This document shows, one piece after another, positions 29,409 through 38,625 of a stretch of 64,000 nucleotides of DNA. The stretch is taken from NCBI RefSeq assembly GCF_024168045.1, contig NZ_CP100126.1, forward strand, positions 2,699,001-2,763,000, read 5' to 3'. Position 1 is the first letter of the stretch; every line of letters starts with the position of its first letter. Below the pieces are notes generated by a model, which saw only the letters and a list, made by a program, of their open reading frames with translations, did no database searches and was not told the DNA's origin. Made by a program: the position numbers and the translations under genes. This stretch comes from Dorea longicatena (GTDB lineage: Bacteria; Bacillota; Clostridia; Lachnospirales; Lachnospiraceae).

Positions 29409-30992
29409 CTACTTATTCTTCACATACTTCTTAAGCAGATACACCGGCGTACAACTCCATGCATGGCAGTAGCTGTTCACGATCGGTGAACCATACGGAG
29501 AATACTCCGGCTGATCCGGATCGAATGCTTCCCAGTAGGTATCCGCTCCAAGTGAGATCATCTTACCCCAGTAGCTCTTCATCAGATGGATGGCCTCTTC
29601 ATCCAGTCCTGCCTCGAATAATGCTTCCACAATGTGATGATACATATATGGTGTTGCGATATTCTTCACCGGGAATAACTCCTGGATCGTGGTCTGCATG
29701 ATGGATTTATTCTCTTCGTCTGACATTACATGTGCCAGCACCATCCACACCTGACTTGCAATGTTGTATTCATCCCAGGCTGTTGCAAAGAGGTTCTTTT
29801 CCGGACGGAAAAGCACGTTCTTTGCATAGTCTGTGATCAGCTCCAGTTTCTTTTCGTACATGCTGATCTCAGAGTCTCTTACGACTTTGACAAGCTCGAT
29901 GAACTGCTTCATGACATAGATCATCTCTGCCTGTCCTGCTGTGTCTTTATTAAAGTCATTGGACCAGTCTACGAATACCGGATAGTTCTCGTCCGGATTC
30001 AGTTTGCCATTCTCATCGAACATCTTTAATGTAATGTTCATCTGCTTCTTGGCAATCGGATACAGTTCTCTTATCAGCTCCTCATCCGGGTGTGCCTGAT
30101 GAAGATCATATAAGGTCGAGATGAAGAACAGGCTGTATTCGAACAGGAATGTATCATCCGGTACATTCTCCGGCTTTACGAATACATTTGCAGAGATCTT
30201 ACCTTCTTCTGTCGTCATAGCTGCGAACAGATACAGGCATCTCTTTACCAGATCCGTCTGATCAAATGTTGCGTAGTTTGCAAGCGCCTGCAGTCTGAGA
30301 TCTCCAAGCCATAATCTTCTGTCACGCTTTGGTCCGTCCTCGAACACGTCCTGTGTACAGTCCGCCAGCGTCTTCACACCGATATCATAAATCTTCTGCA
30401 GTTCCGGATCTTCGAATCGCATCGGTTCGAAGCCACTGTAATCTGCAGATGTCTCTGTCACAACCATCGGATCCGAGAATACTGCCTGCCACTTCGGAGA
30501 TGTATCCAGAACCTTCAATTCCACATAACGGAAGCTGTATCTTCTCGGAAGTTCCAGTGTTGCCGGAAGCTCATCGATATGAATGAACTCTTCCTGTATC
30601 CACGAACGGCTGAGCCATCCTTCATAGTCTTTGGATTCCGCTGCAAGCTCTGCCGGAAGTTCGGCAAATTTGATACGCATATAAAGCGGTGCATCCATCG
30701 GGGATCCAGTCTGATCGATATGAATCTTAAATGTTCCGACTCTGTGATCTCCAAAGTCAAGAATCATTTTATCATTTCTTTTCAGTCCGTATTCCTCAAT
30801 CTTATCGATGCTCTTATCACTTTCTGTTACGCCAACACCATTTAATTTCAATGGATCTTCGATCACTTCAACGATCCGTGCCGGGTGGATTCTTTCTTTT
30901 TTGATCTCCGGGCGGAAGCCTTCTGCTTTTGCCAACAGTTTTTCATCATGTTTGAATTTTACATCATTATTGATTTGAAATGTAAATGCCAT
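29409..30992 (-). CDS. alpha-L-rhamnosidase-like glycoside hydrolase (GH78-like)
   Basis: 527 residues, shorter than most GH78 enzymes (about 900). A beta-sandwich-like N-terminal part (about 1-185) precedes an alpha/alpha barrel containing DGPKRDRRLWLGDLRLQALAN, similar to the GH78 motif around the general acid, and ends in NSYCHAWSCTPVYLLKKYV, like the GH78 H-A-W signature. No signal peptide, so it should act on imported rhamnosides or similar glycosides. It is the third gene after two transporters. Confidence 0.8.
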   Translation of the reverse strand: MAFTFQINNDVKFKHDEKLLAKAEGFRPEIKKERIHPARIVEVIEDPLKLNGVGVTESDKSIDKIEEYGLKRNDKMILDFGDHRVGTFKIHIDQTGSPMDAPLYMRIKFAELPAELAAESKDYEGWLSRSWIQEEFIHIDELPATLELPRRYSFRYVELKVLDTSPKWQAVFSDPMVVTETSADYSGFEPMRFEDPELQKIYDIGVKTLADCTQDVFEDGPKRDRRLWLGDLRLQALANYATFDQTDLVKRCLYLFAAMTTEEGKISANVFVKPENVPDDTFLFEYSLFFISTLYDLHQAHPDEELIRELYPIAKKQMNITLKMFDENGKLNPDENYPVFVDWSNDFNKDTAGQAEMIYVMKQFIELVKVVRDSEISMYEKKLELITDYAKNVLFRPEKNLFATAWDEYNIASQVWMVLAHVMSDEENKSIMQTTIQELFPVKNIATPYMYHHIVEALFEAGLDEEAIHLMKSYWGKMISLGADTYWEAFDPDQPEYSPYGSPIVNSYCHAWSCTPVYLLKKYVKNK

Positions 30993-31007
30993 GTTCTCTC
31001 CTCCTGC

Positions 31008-32267
31008 TTACATCTGTCCAACGCCGTGTTTTTTCTGTAACATAATCATTCTTGTTCCGGCAATTGCACTGATCAGGACGATTCCTGCAAATCCATACAT
31101 AGTTGTGTGGATTCTGTCACCTGCTACCAGATAAGGCGTTACCAGTGCGAATAATCCACAGCAGAATCTTGAGAATCCATTGATGAATCCCTGCATAGAA
31201 GCTCTTGCCTCAACCGGGAAGGACTCCTGTGTCCATACTTTGTAAATAGACTCCCCGGCAAACTGGTTACCGATGTTGTAGCATGCGATCATACCTACGA
31301 TCATAGCAATCGTTCCGCCGCCAAGTGCGATACCGATCATGGCACCTGCCTGAATCACGATACCTACATAGAAGAATTTGTTTCTGTGTTTACTTCCTGC
31401 TGCAGATGCAAATAAGATTCCGCAGATCAGGCCTACAATATTCAATACAATTCCGCATCCTGTTGCAAGTGACTGTGATGCATTTGCTTTCACCAGAATA
31501 TAAGTCTGGAACTGTCCGAATGTATTAGCTAACAGGTTCCAGCATACATAGAAGATAATGATGCATGAGAAAAATGATATATATTTTCTTCCGTCTGTTC
31601 CTTTAAAAAGAGATGCAAATGATACTTCTATAGAAGTCTTTGTGCCTTCTGCCGCGCGGTATTCATCTCCTGCCACATGAAATTCTTTGAATTTCTTAGA
31701 AAATGTTCTCCATACGAATGCGATTCCTGCAAGTATGGCCAGTAATGCGAACACCATTCTTGCTCCGGCTGCGCCTTCTACGTGAGATACGATAAATGCC
31801 ATTGCGTAAGATCCAAGTACACCGATCTGCCAGAATACCTGTGTCGATGCGATCAGGCTTGCAGATACTTTTTCATTCGGTGCATCATGAGAGATTACAG
31901 TAAGGCTGATCGGAAGGTCTGCTCCGGAAGCAAATCCTGTGATGATCAGACCTGCAAGTAATACCGGGAAGTTACCTGACAGTACGCAGATTGCCGCACC
32001 GATCAGATACATCAGGTTCATCAGGTTAAATGAACGGATCAGTCCGAATAACTTTGTAATATTTCCTGCAAGCAGTGATCCTGCTGCGATTGCAAATGTA
32101 AGTGCTCCTGAGAGGATTCCGACCTGTCCATCGGTAAGTCCAAGTCCTGACTGCCATACTGTAATTGTAGCGGACAGTCCGATGATGATACCGGATCCGA
32201 GCATAGATCCGATTCCTGCCGCGCCAACCAGCGGCATATATTTCTTCGTTTCTGCTGATTTACTCAT
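31008..32267 (-). CDS. MFS transporter
   Basis: 419-residue major facilitator with about 12 hydrophobic helices, inner membrane. The central loop carries the charged segment SKKFKEFHVAGDEYRAAEG between helices 6 and 7. It lies between a GPH-family symporter gene and the rhamnosidase-like gene, all on the same strand with gaps of 45 and 15 bases, so it probably moves a glycoside or a product. Substrate not identifiable. Confidence 0.85.
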   Translation of the reverse strand: MSKSAETKKYMPLVGAAGIGSMLGSGIIIGLSATITVWQSGLGLTDGQVGILSGALTFAIAAGSLLAGNITKLFGLIRSFNLMNLMYLIGAAICVLSGNFPVLLAGLIITGFASGADLPISLTVISHDAPNEKVSASLIASTQVFWQIGVLGSYAMAFIVSHVEGAAGARMVFALLAILAGIAFVWRTFSKKFKEFHVAGDEYRAAEGTKTSIEVSFASLFKGTDGRKYISFFSCIIIFYVCWNLLANTFGQFQTYILVKANASQSLATGCGIVLNIVGLICGILFASAAGSKHRNKFFYVGIVIQAGAMIGIALGGGTIAMIVGMIACYNIGNQFAGESIYKVWTQESFPVEARASMQGFINGFSRFCCGLFALVTPYLVAGDRIHTTMYGFAGIVLISAIAGTRMIMLQKKHGVGQM

Positions 32268-32312
32268 AATTAATTCCTTTCACTCATTCTTGTTTCATAT
32301 GTTCTGGTTCTA

Positions 32313-33665
32313 TTATTTATTCTGAACTTTCCTGCGTTCTCCCAGTTCTTTCTGAATCTGTGGAAATTCCTTATCCAGATGGTAAAACGACATCGTGATG
32401 ATCGAGCAAATGATCAGGAACGCCGGGATGTAGATATACATCATCTTGATCGCCGTCAGTGCATTTGCTGTCTGATGAACGGCATCTGCGTCATAAGCTC
32501 CCCAGCTCAGTAACAGACCCGAGATTCCTCCGGCTGCTGCCTGTGCTACTTTTCCAAGGAAACCGTTGATTGCCGACAACGTTCCGGTTGTCTGAATACC
32601 TGTCTTCCACTCTCCGTAATCCACCGGATCTGCCTGCATGGAGAAGTAAATACTCTCCTTACATCCGTATCCCGCTGCAGATATCACTGCCCCGGCCAGA
32701 ATGACCGATGTATTCACATTTCCGATAAAGATTACGGCCAGACCTGCAAGCTGTAATCCTGCGGATACGCTGTAAAGGTTACGTTTTCCGAGACGTTTTG
32801 CCAGAAATGGAACGGTTAAATTTGCCACCATCGGTACCATTGTCATAACCGTAGCTACCATCGTTGCCATTTTTGCACTTCCCACGTAATATTTATAGTA
32901 ATAAACAAGTGCAGACGACTGGATGAAATAACCTGTCCACATGAACAGAATGTTAAGTGCGAATAACTTCCACGGTGTATTATGTGCCGCAGACTGAATC
33001 GTCTCTTTTAAGGTCGCTGACTTTTCCGTCTGACTTAAGTTATTCTCACGAACCAGTGCGAATGTAAGCAAGAAACATACACATCCCGCAACTCCGAAGA
33101 TTCCCATAACCACCCGGAATCCGACTGCTTCGTTCCCGTTTCCGACCATTTTCACCAGATACAATGCGGTTGCAGATACAATCGTGGAACCCATGAATGC
33201 GAAGAATTTTCTCCATGTCGCAAGTACGGTTCTCTCATTCATATCATCCGTCAAAGTTGGCAATATGGACGCCAGCGGAATATTTACCACTGTATACATG
33301 AATGACAGGAAGATGTATGTAACATATGCATACACCAGTTTCCCATCCGGTGAAATGTCCGGCACACTGAATGCCAGTAATGCTGCCACTGCAAACGGCA
33401 CAGCTCCAAAGAGGAACCATGGTCTGCTCTTTCCCCAGCGGGTTCTGGTCTTATCGATTGCGAATCCAACCAGTACATCAGTAACAGCATCAATAATCCT
33501 GCAGACAATAAACATAACAGCGATCGATGCTGCATTGAGTTTCATAATGTCTGTGTAAAAATACAGTAAGTACAGAGAAATCATCTGCCATATTAAGTTA
33601 CAAGCAAAATCTCCAAGTCCATAGCCAAATCTCTGTCTGTACAAAAATGACTTTGTATTACCCAT
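32313..33665 (-). CDS. GPH-family sugar:cation symporter (MelB-like)
   Basis: 450 residues, about 12 membrane helices. N-terminal FGYGLGDFACNLIWQMISLYLLYFYTDIM and DVLVGFAIDKTRTRWGKSRPW are hallmarks of the glycoside-pentoside-hexuronide:cation family. First gene of the rhamnoside-type operon and divergent from an AraC-type regulator, which should control it. Two transporters in one locus suggest uptake of glycoside and aglycone or export of a product. Confidence 0.9.
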   Translation of the reverse strand: MGNTKSFLYRQRFGYGLGDFACNLIWQMISLYLLYFYTDIMKLNAASIAVMFIVCRIIDAVTDVLVGFAIDKTRTRWGKSRPWFLFGAVPFAVAALLAFSVPDISPDGKLVYAYVTYIFLSFMYTVVNIPLASILPTLTDDMNERTVLATWRKFFAFMGSTIVSATALYLVKMVGNGNEAVGFRVVMGIFGVAGCVCFLLTFALVRENNLSQTEKSATLKETIQSAAHNTPWKLFALNILFMWTGYFIQSSALVYYYKYYVGSAKMATMVATVMTMVPMVANLTVPFLAKRLGKRNLYSVSAGLQLAGLAVIFIGNVNTSVILAGAVISAAGYGCKESIYFSMQADPVDYGEWKTGIQTTGTLSAINGFLGKVAQAAAGGISGLLLSWGAYDADAVHQTANALTAIKMMYIYIPAFLIICSIITMSFYHLDKEFPQIQKELGERRKVQNK

Positions 33666-33902
33666 CTCTTATCCCTTTCTTATGATTTATCGCGCGCTTT
33701 CTTAACTTCAAGAGGATTATAACGCAGAAATACCTTTATGAATATTGGATATTTTGACACGTTAATTGACTTTTTTTGACATATATGTGATTATAATGTT
33801 AAAAATGAGTAGATATTGACTATTTTTTACAACATACTGAATTAACAACTTCTTACAAATACTTTTTAACATTTACATCATAATATGCTGAGGTACTATA
33901 TT

Positions 33903-34976
33903 ATGGCTGATTTAGGGAAAACATTAAATGAATTATTTGAGCTGAATGAAGATGAGAAATTTTATAAAGATTATTTTGAAGTTTCTGCTTCTTCCGGTCA
34001 GTTGAAGAAATTTCTGGATAAGGTAGATCTGGATGATGCCATCCGCCGCCATCTGATTATCCCGGAACTGCTGCCGGATATCATTTCTTATGAAATGAAT
34101 GATGATGAATACTTTAAAGACAATGACCGGAATGTATTCATCAGCAAACATAACCGGTACACGCCTCCGTTTTTACACAAGCACGACTTTTTTGAGATTA
34201 TCTTTGTATTTACCGGACATTGCTCACAGACTATCTCCACGACCAGAAAAGATTTTACCGAAGGGGATCTGATTTTTATTGCCCCGGGTGTGTATCATAC
34301 GATGGAAGTCTTTGACGATAATTCCATCGTATTCAACATCCTTCTGCGAAAATCCACATTTTCACAGATGTTTATTCCGCTGATGAAGGGGAACAATCTG
34401 TTAAATGAATTCTTCTCGGAAGGATTGTATCATTCCCAGCAGATCGACTACGTTATCTTCCACTCCGGCGGTGAGCATCTGATCGATTCGCAGAAAGAGA
34501 TGCTAAATGTATACCATGAGCACCTCTTTCACGATGCATTTTCCGATCAGGTTCTGGTCGGCATGCTTACTCAGCTCAGCGCAAAGATGATGCGCCATTA
34601 CCGGAATACGGTAGAATCTTCTTACCGTGACAAGAATGAACACCAACCGGAAAATTTTAAAGTTATGCACTATATGCAGAGTCATCTGGAAGATGTCACT
34701 CTGCAGGACATCGCGGATCATTTCGGCTTCTCACTATCGTATTGTTCCAGACTGATCAAGTCCACGACTGGACAGTCTTTTAATGACTGGAAGCGGCTTC
34801 TCCGGATACAGAAAGCAGAACGGCTTCTGGTGAATACGCAAAAGTCCGTTGCGGATATCAGTGAGATTCTTGGATATGAGAATCCAGAGACATTTATCCG
34901 GGCGTTCAAGAAAGAGCTGCATATTACTCCGGCGAAATACCGGAGCCGGGAGATTACTCCAAAGACAAATTCATAA
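33903..34976 (+). CDS. AraC-family transcriptional regulator
   Basis: 357 residues from the ATG at 33903 (MADLGKTLNELF), which has GAGGT nine bases upstream; an in-frame ATG at 33885 has no such site. An N-terminal cupin-like sensor (HKHDFFEIIFVFTGHCSQTI, LIFIAPGVYHTMEVF) precedes the two-HTH C-terminal domain (LQDIADHFGFSLSYCSRLIKSTTGQSFNDW, SVADISEILGYENPETFIRAFKKELHITPAKYR). Divergent from the symporter/MFS/GH78-like operon, so probably its activator. Confidence 0.92.
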   Translation: MADLGKTLNELFELNEDEKFYKDYFEVSASSGQLKKFLDKVDLDDAIRRHLIIPELLPDIISYEMNDDEYFKDNDRNVFISKHNRYTPPFLHKHDFFEIIFVFTGHCSQTISTTRKDFTEGDLIFIAPGVYHTMEVFDDNSIVFNILLRKSTFSQMFIPLMKGNNLLNEFFSEGLYHSQQIDYVIFHSGGEHLIDSQKEMLNVYHEHLFHDAFSDQVLVGMLTQLSAKMMRHYRNTVESSYRDKNEHQPENFKVMHYMQSHLEDVTLQDIADHFGFSLSYCSRLIKSTTGQSFNDWKRLLRIQKAERLLVNTQKSVADISEILGYENPETFIRAFKKELHITPAKYRSREITPKTNS

Positions 34977-35014
34977 AAAATATCCGGCAGAAAATATTAT
35001 CATTTCTGCCGGAT
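34974..35014 (-). terminator. trxB terminator
   Basis: Stem ATCCGGCAGAAA / TTTCTGCCGGAT (34982-34993 and 35003-35014) with a T run on the minus strand, between the convergent AraC and trxB genes. Confidence 0.85.
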
Positions 35015-35018
35015 GTTC

Positions 35019-35960
35019 CTAATACTCTGACATACTCCTCTCCACCTGCACTGCTGCGATCGCACCATCTGCCACCGCAGTCACTACCTGTCGCAAGCTC
35101 TTGGCTCTTACATCTCCTGCTGCATACACACCCGATACATTGGTATGCATGTCCTCATCCGTCTTAATGTATCCCTTGTCATCCGTCTCTACTTTATCTG
35201 CAAACACGCCGATATTCGGGATCATACCGATGAATCCAAACAGTCCGAACAGTCCGTCTTTCGGATCGGCTTCTATCTTTGTAAGTTCTCCCGTCTTCAC
35301 ATTCTTCACAGTCATCGTCTGAAGCAGTCCGTCGCCGCCCACTTCTTCGACTACCGAATCCCACAGAAATGTGATCTTCGGATTGGCAAATGCTTTCTCC
35401 TGAATAGACTTTGCTGCACGCAGCTCGTCTCTTCTGTGAATAATCGTAACTTTTCTGGCAAATTTTGTAAGATACAGCGCTTCTTCCACCGCTGCATCCC
35501 CGCCGCCCGCTACATAGACTTCCAGGTCAGTAAAGAAGTTCGCATCACAGGTTGCACAGTAAGAGATTCCGCGTCCCTTGTACTCCTGCTCGCCTTTGCA
35601 TCCGATCGGTCTTGCATATGCACCGGTTGCAATGATGATATTTTTCGCCTGATAGGTATCTTTTTCGCCTGTCAGGACTTTGATGTCTCCGCTCAGTTCT
35701 GCATTTGTGATCGTATCACGGACATGTTCTGCGCCGAACTGTTCTGTCTGTTCATACATTCTGCGTACAAGAGAAACTCCCGTCTCTCCTTCTACGATCT
35801 GTCCCGGATAGTTTTCTATTTCGTCTGTGTTGATAATCTGGCCGCCGGCCTGTCCTTTTTCGATGATCAGGGTGTCCAGTCTGCTTCTGCCTGCATATAA
35901 GCCTGCGCTTAATCCCGCCGGTCCGGCGCCAAGGATGATTACATCATATATGTGATCCAT
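35019..35960 (-). CDS. trxB: thioredoxin-disulfide reductase
   Basis: NADPH:thioredoxin oxidoreductase with FAD. 313 residues, with FAD-binding GAGPAGLSAGLYAGR near the N-terminus, the redox pair CATC (C135, C138), NADPH-binding GGGDAAVEEALYL and the C-terminal GVYAAGDVRAKSLRQVVTA. The redox partner gene is not in the window. Monocistronic with a terminator after it. Confidence 0.96.
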   Translation of the reverse strand: MDHIYDVIILGAGPAGLSAGLYAGRSRLDTLIIEKGQAGGQIINTDEIENYPGQIVEGETGVSLVRRMYEQTEQFGAEHVRDTITNAELSGDIKVLTGEKDTYQAKNIIIATGAYARPIGCKGEQEYKGRGISYCATCDANFFTDLEVYVAGGGDAAVEEALYLTKFARKVTIIHRRDELRAAKSIQEKAFANPKITFLWDSVVEEVGGDGLLQTMTVKNVKTGELTKIEADPKDGLFGLFGFIGMIPNIGVFADKVETDDKGYIKTDEDMHTNVSGVYAAGDVRAKSLRQVVTAVADGAIAAVQVERSMSEY

Positions 35961-36132
35961 GTGTGTGTCCTCTCTTTCTTTTCGTATGTATTTTTAAAAT
36001 TATTGATCGTATGATTCTATCTTATTTTACATGATTTTAGCTGTTGGCATACCAACAAATTACAATTAAAAATTTCCTTTTTGTTTTTATATTACTTGCT
36101 AAAGATATATTTCTTTGATATTATAATTATAC

Positions 36133-36200
36133 AAAAAACAACCGCTCAAAGTGGTTGGCCATATTGAGTAATAGAAATCCACCCATATTGCGGTTGTTTA
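36133..36200 (-). terminator. terminator after the DXS-like gene
   Basis: Arms AAACAACCGC (36136-36145) and GCGGTTGTTT (36190-36199), followed on the minus strand by a T run. The interior carries a second pairing, CCATATTG against a CATATTG. Confidence 0.7.
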
Positions 36201-36236
36201 TAGTAGTATATCACATACGTTTTATTTATTCAATTG

Positions 36237-37991
36237 TTAAATAAACTTCATTATATCTTCCACAATCTGCTCTTTCGTCAGATGATTCTCTTTCAGAACT
36301 TCTGCTACATCATAACGGTCGAGGAACTCTTTCTTCAGTCCGAAGTTCAGAACCTTCATGTCCGAATCTCCGTAGAATCTTGCGATCTTCTCGCCGAATC
36401 CGCCATCCAGAATACCATCTTCCAGGGTGATCACAACATCGTGGTCTTTCTTAAGCTCTTCCAGAAGTTCTGCATCAATACCTGTAATATAATATGGATT
36501 GATTACAGTTACATCTGTTCCAATCTCTTTTTTAAGCTCTTCTGCAACTTCTTTGCCAAGTCCGTAGAATGTTCCAAGTCCAATCACTGCAACCTTAGAG
36601 CCTTTCTGAGTTACTTCGTATTTGTTCAGATCACCGAAGTCTTTTGTAATCTCTTTTCCGTCTGAGATCACACTGCCGCCCGGAAGTCTGATTCCTACCG
36701 GATACTCATTCTGCTCGATACTCCAGTCAAGCATTGCCAGGTACTCTTCCTTGGTTGTCGGAGCAAGGTATACCAGATTCGGAATATTGGCCATCATCGG
36801 GATGTCATATAGTCCAAGGTGTGTCACATCATTCATTCCGTATACCGAACCACAGAATGTTACAATAGTTGCCGGGCTGTTATTAATGCAGAGATCCTGT
36901 GCGATCTGGTCATAAGTTCTCTGTACAAATGTACTGTATACTCCATAAACCGGTTTTCCGCCATTTGCGGCAATTCCGGAAGCCAGTGCTACGGCTGTCT
37001 CTTCTGCGATACCGACATCTACGAACTGTTTTCCTGCTTCTTTTCTCTTATCTTCTGTGAATCCCATAACAGTCGGTGTTCCGGATGTGATCGCTACCAC
37101 TGCCGGATCTTTTTTCATCTTATCCAAAAGATAATTCATGGAAATATCCGAATAGTCTTCTTCTGTCATCTCGTATAACGGCTCACCTGTCTCGATATGA
37201 AATGGTCCATTATAATGCCATACTTCTTTGTTCTGCTCTGCCGGTGCATATCCTTTTCCTTTTAAGGTATTGATATGGACAACAACTGGTTTCCTGCTGT
37301 CTTTGACACTCTGGAATGCTTCGATCAGGTCTCCGACAGCATTTCCGTGATCCACGTAAATGTAATCCAGTCCCATAGCCTTGAACAGGTTGCATTCTGC
37401 CTGTCCGTTTGTCTCACGGAGTAATTTTAAGTTGCCATATAATCCGCCGTGGTTTTCTGCGATGGACATATCATTGTCATTTACAATGATGATCAGATTT
37501 CCGTCTAATTCTACTGCATAGTCCAGTCCTTCCAGTGCTTCACCGCCGCTTAAGGAACCGTCACCGATCACTGCGATCACATTTCCTTCTTCCCCTTTCA
37601 GGTCTCTTGCTTTTGCAAGTCCGCATGCGAGGCTGACGGATGTAGATGTATGACCTACAGTGAAATGATCGTGTACACTTTCATTTGGATTGCTGTAGCC
37701 GGACACATCATCGTAATGTTCTTCATAGAGATATGCATCCTTTCTTCCTGTCAGCATCTTGTGCGGATAGGTCTGGTGTGATACGTCATATACAATCTTG
37801 TCTTTTGGTGACTCGAATACATAATGCAGTGCGATCGTTGCCTCTACCATACCGAAGTTTGGTCCGAAGTGTCCGCCGTGGATGCTGGCTCTCTTTAACA
37901 GTGCCTCTCTCATCTCGCCTGCCATTACAGTCATCTCGTCTACCGTTAATTTCTTTACATCTTCTGGTCCGTTAATCTTTTCTATATACAT
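36237..37991 (-). CDS. DXS-like thiamine-diphosphate enzyme
   Basis: 584 residues of the 1-deoxy-D-xylulose-5-phosphate synthase fold. GGHFGPNFGMVEATIALHYVF (H41), YDVSHQTYPHKMLTGR (H72), VGHTSTSVS and the ThDP motif GDGSLSGG (143-150) with N171 are kept, as are IAEETAVALASG (catalytic Glu) and YSTFVQRTYDQ. But the family motif RYPRG(N), which adds an Arg to the phosphate site, reads RLPGG (about residue 434), and SGFPKRSES reads SGYSNPNES. It may be a second, divergent DXS or a related carboligase. It overlaps by 10 bases with a MerR-type regulator gene, and its Shine-Dalgarno (GGGAGGAG) is in that gene. Confidence 0.8.
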   Translation of the reverse strand: MYIEKINGPEDVKKLTVDEMTVMAGEMREALLKRASIHGGHFGPNFGMVEATIALHYVFESPKDKIVYDVSHQTYPHKMLTGRKDAYLYEEHYDDVSGYSNPNESVHDHFTVGHTSTSVSLACGLAKARDLKGEEGNVIAVIGDGSLSGGEALEGLDYAVELDGNLIIIVNDNDMSIAENHGGLYGNLKLLRETNGQAECNLFKAMGLDYIYVDHGNAVGDLIEAFQSVKDSRKPVVVHINTLKGKGYAPAEQNKEVWHYNGPFHIETGEPLYEMTEEDYSDISMNYLLDKMKKDPAVVAITSGTPTVMGFTEDKRKEAGKQFVDVGIAEETAVALASGIAANGGKPVYGVYSTFVQRTYDQIAQDLCINNSPATIVTFCGSVYGMNDVTHLGLYDIPMMANIPNLVYLAPTTKEEYLAMLDWSIEQNEYPVGIRLPGGSVISDGKEITKDFGDLNKYEVTQKGSKVAVIGLGTFYGLGKEVAEELKKEIGTDVTVINPYYITGIDAELLEELKKDHDVVITLEDGILDGGFGEKIARFYGDSDMKVLNFGLKKEFLDRYDVAEVLKENHLTKEQIVEDIMKFI

Positions 37992-38374
37992 GAACTATTC
38001 TCCTCCCAGTTTAATACTCCTGTCTTTACTGCTTCTTCGTATTTGGAAATTTTGTAATTCAGCCGGTTGATCGCTGACTCTATCTGCGCTTTCTGCTCTT
38101 CTAACTTCTCTCTTTCTTCCGAAAGAAGCTGAAGTCTTGCTTCAAATGTCTCGTCGCCCTCCTGATATAATTTTACATACTCGATCAGTGCCTCCACGGG
38201 AAGTCCTGCTTTTCTCATACAGATCACAAGCTCCACCCATCCAAGGTCTGATTCCTGATAGTCTCTGATTCCGCCTGCCGTACGTGTTACTTCCGGTATC
38301 ATGCCGATGCGTTCATAATAACGCAGGGTATCAGCGGAAATGTCATATGTTTCACTTACTTCTTTTATCGTCAA
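37982..38374 (-). CDS. MerR-family regulator (AdhR-like)
   Basis: 130 residues with the MerR HTH LTIKEVSETYDISADTLRYYERIGMI, then the wing GGIRDYQESDLGWVELVICMRKAGLP and a dimerising coiled coil (EARLQLLSEEREKLEEQKAQIESAINRL). A start is placed at a TTG (38374): the longer ATG readings at 38425 and 38398 would begin within the -10 box or upstream of it, whereas AAAGGTGG sits 8 bases before this TTG. There is no pattern of metal-ligand cysteines beyond one near the middle. It lies upstream of and overlaps the DXS-like gene, so it should control both. Confidence 0.85.
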   Translation of the reverse strand: MTIKEVSETYDISADTLRYYERIGMIPEVTRTAGGIRDYQESDLGWVELVICMRKAGLPVEALIEYVKLYQEGDETFEARLQLLSEEREKLEEQKAQIESAINRLNYKISKYEEAVKTGVLNWEENSSCI

Positions 38375-38399
38375 TCCAGACACCACCTTTCCGTTCATT

Positions 38400-38430
38400 A
38401 CTATAGCACTTGGAGTTCGCTCCAAGTCAA
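38400..38430 (-). promoter_or_regulatory. MerR-type promoter with 19-bp spacer and operator
   Basis: Minus strand: -35 TTGACT (38425-38430), a 19-base spacer, -10 TATAGT (38400-38405). The spacer holds the inverted repeat CTTGGAG-N4-CTCCAAG (arms overlapping the -35 edge). The over-long spacer and the central palindrome are the signature of MerR-activated promoters. Confidence 0.85.
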
Positions 38431-38516
38431 GATTTTTTCCAAAAATGTAAGAGTAAATTCCGGATTATACAATTCATCCTGTATTTTCTGATATCTGCAG
38501 AAGCTGCATAGCAATA

Positions 38517-38578
38517 ACAAAAGCCGTCAGGGAATATAATTCTAATTCATACATTAATATTCCCTGACGGCTTTTCTA
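38517..38578 (-). terminator. terminator of the aminotransferase operon
   Basis: Long perfect stem AAAAGCCGTCAGGGAATAT / ATATTCCCTGACGGCTTTT (38519-38537 with 38557-38575). AT-rich flanks on both strands, so it may act in both directions. Confidence 0.8.
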
Positions 38579-38625
38579 TTTCTATTATTTCTTTTAAATT
38601 CTCTTCAAATCAGCTTCCGTCAACC

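Noticed and set aside
35145..35900. 251-residue plus-strand ORF
   Set aside because: Lies fully antisense to trxB, Cys/His-rich nonsense with no motif.
36133..36200. Small IS-like or sRNA element near the dxs-like gene end
   Set aside because: Explained as a terminator with T run; no transposase or promoter accompanies it.
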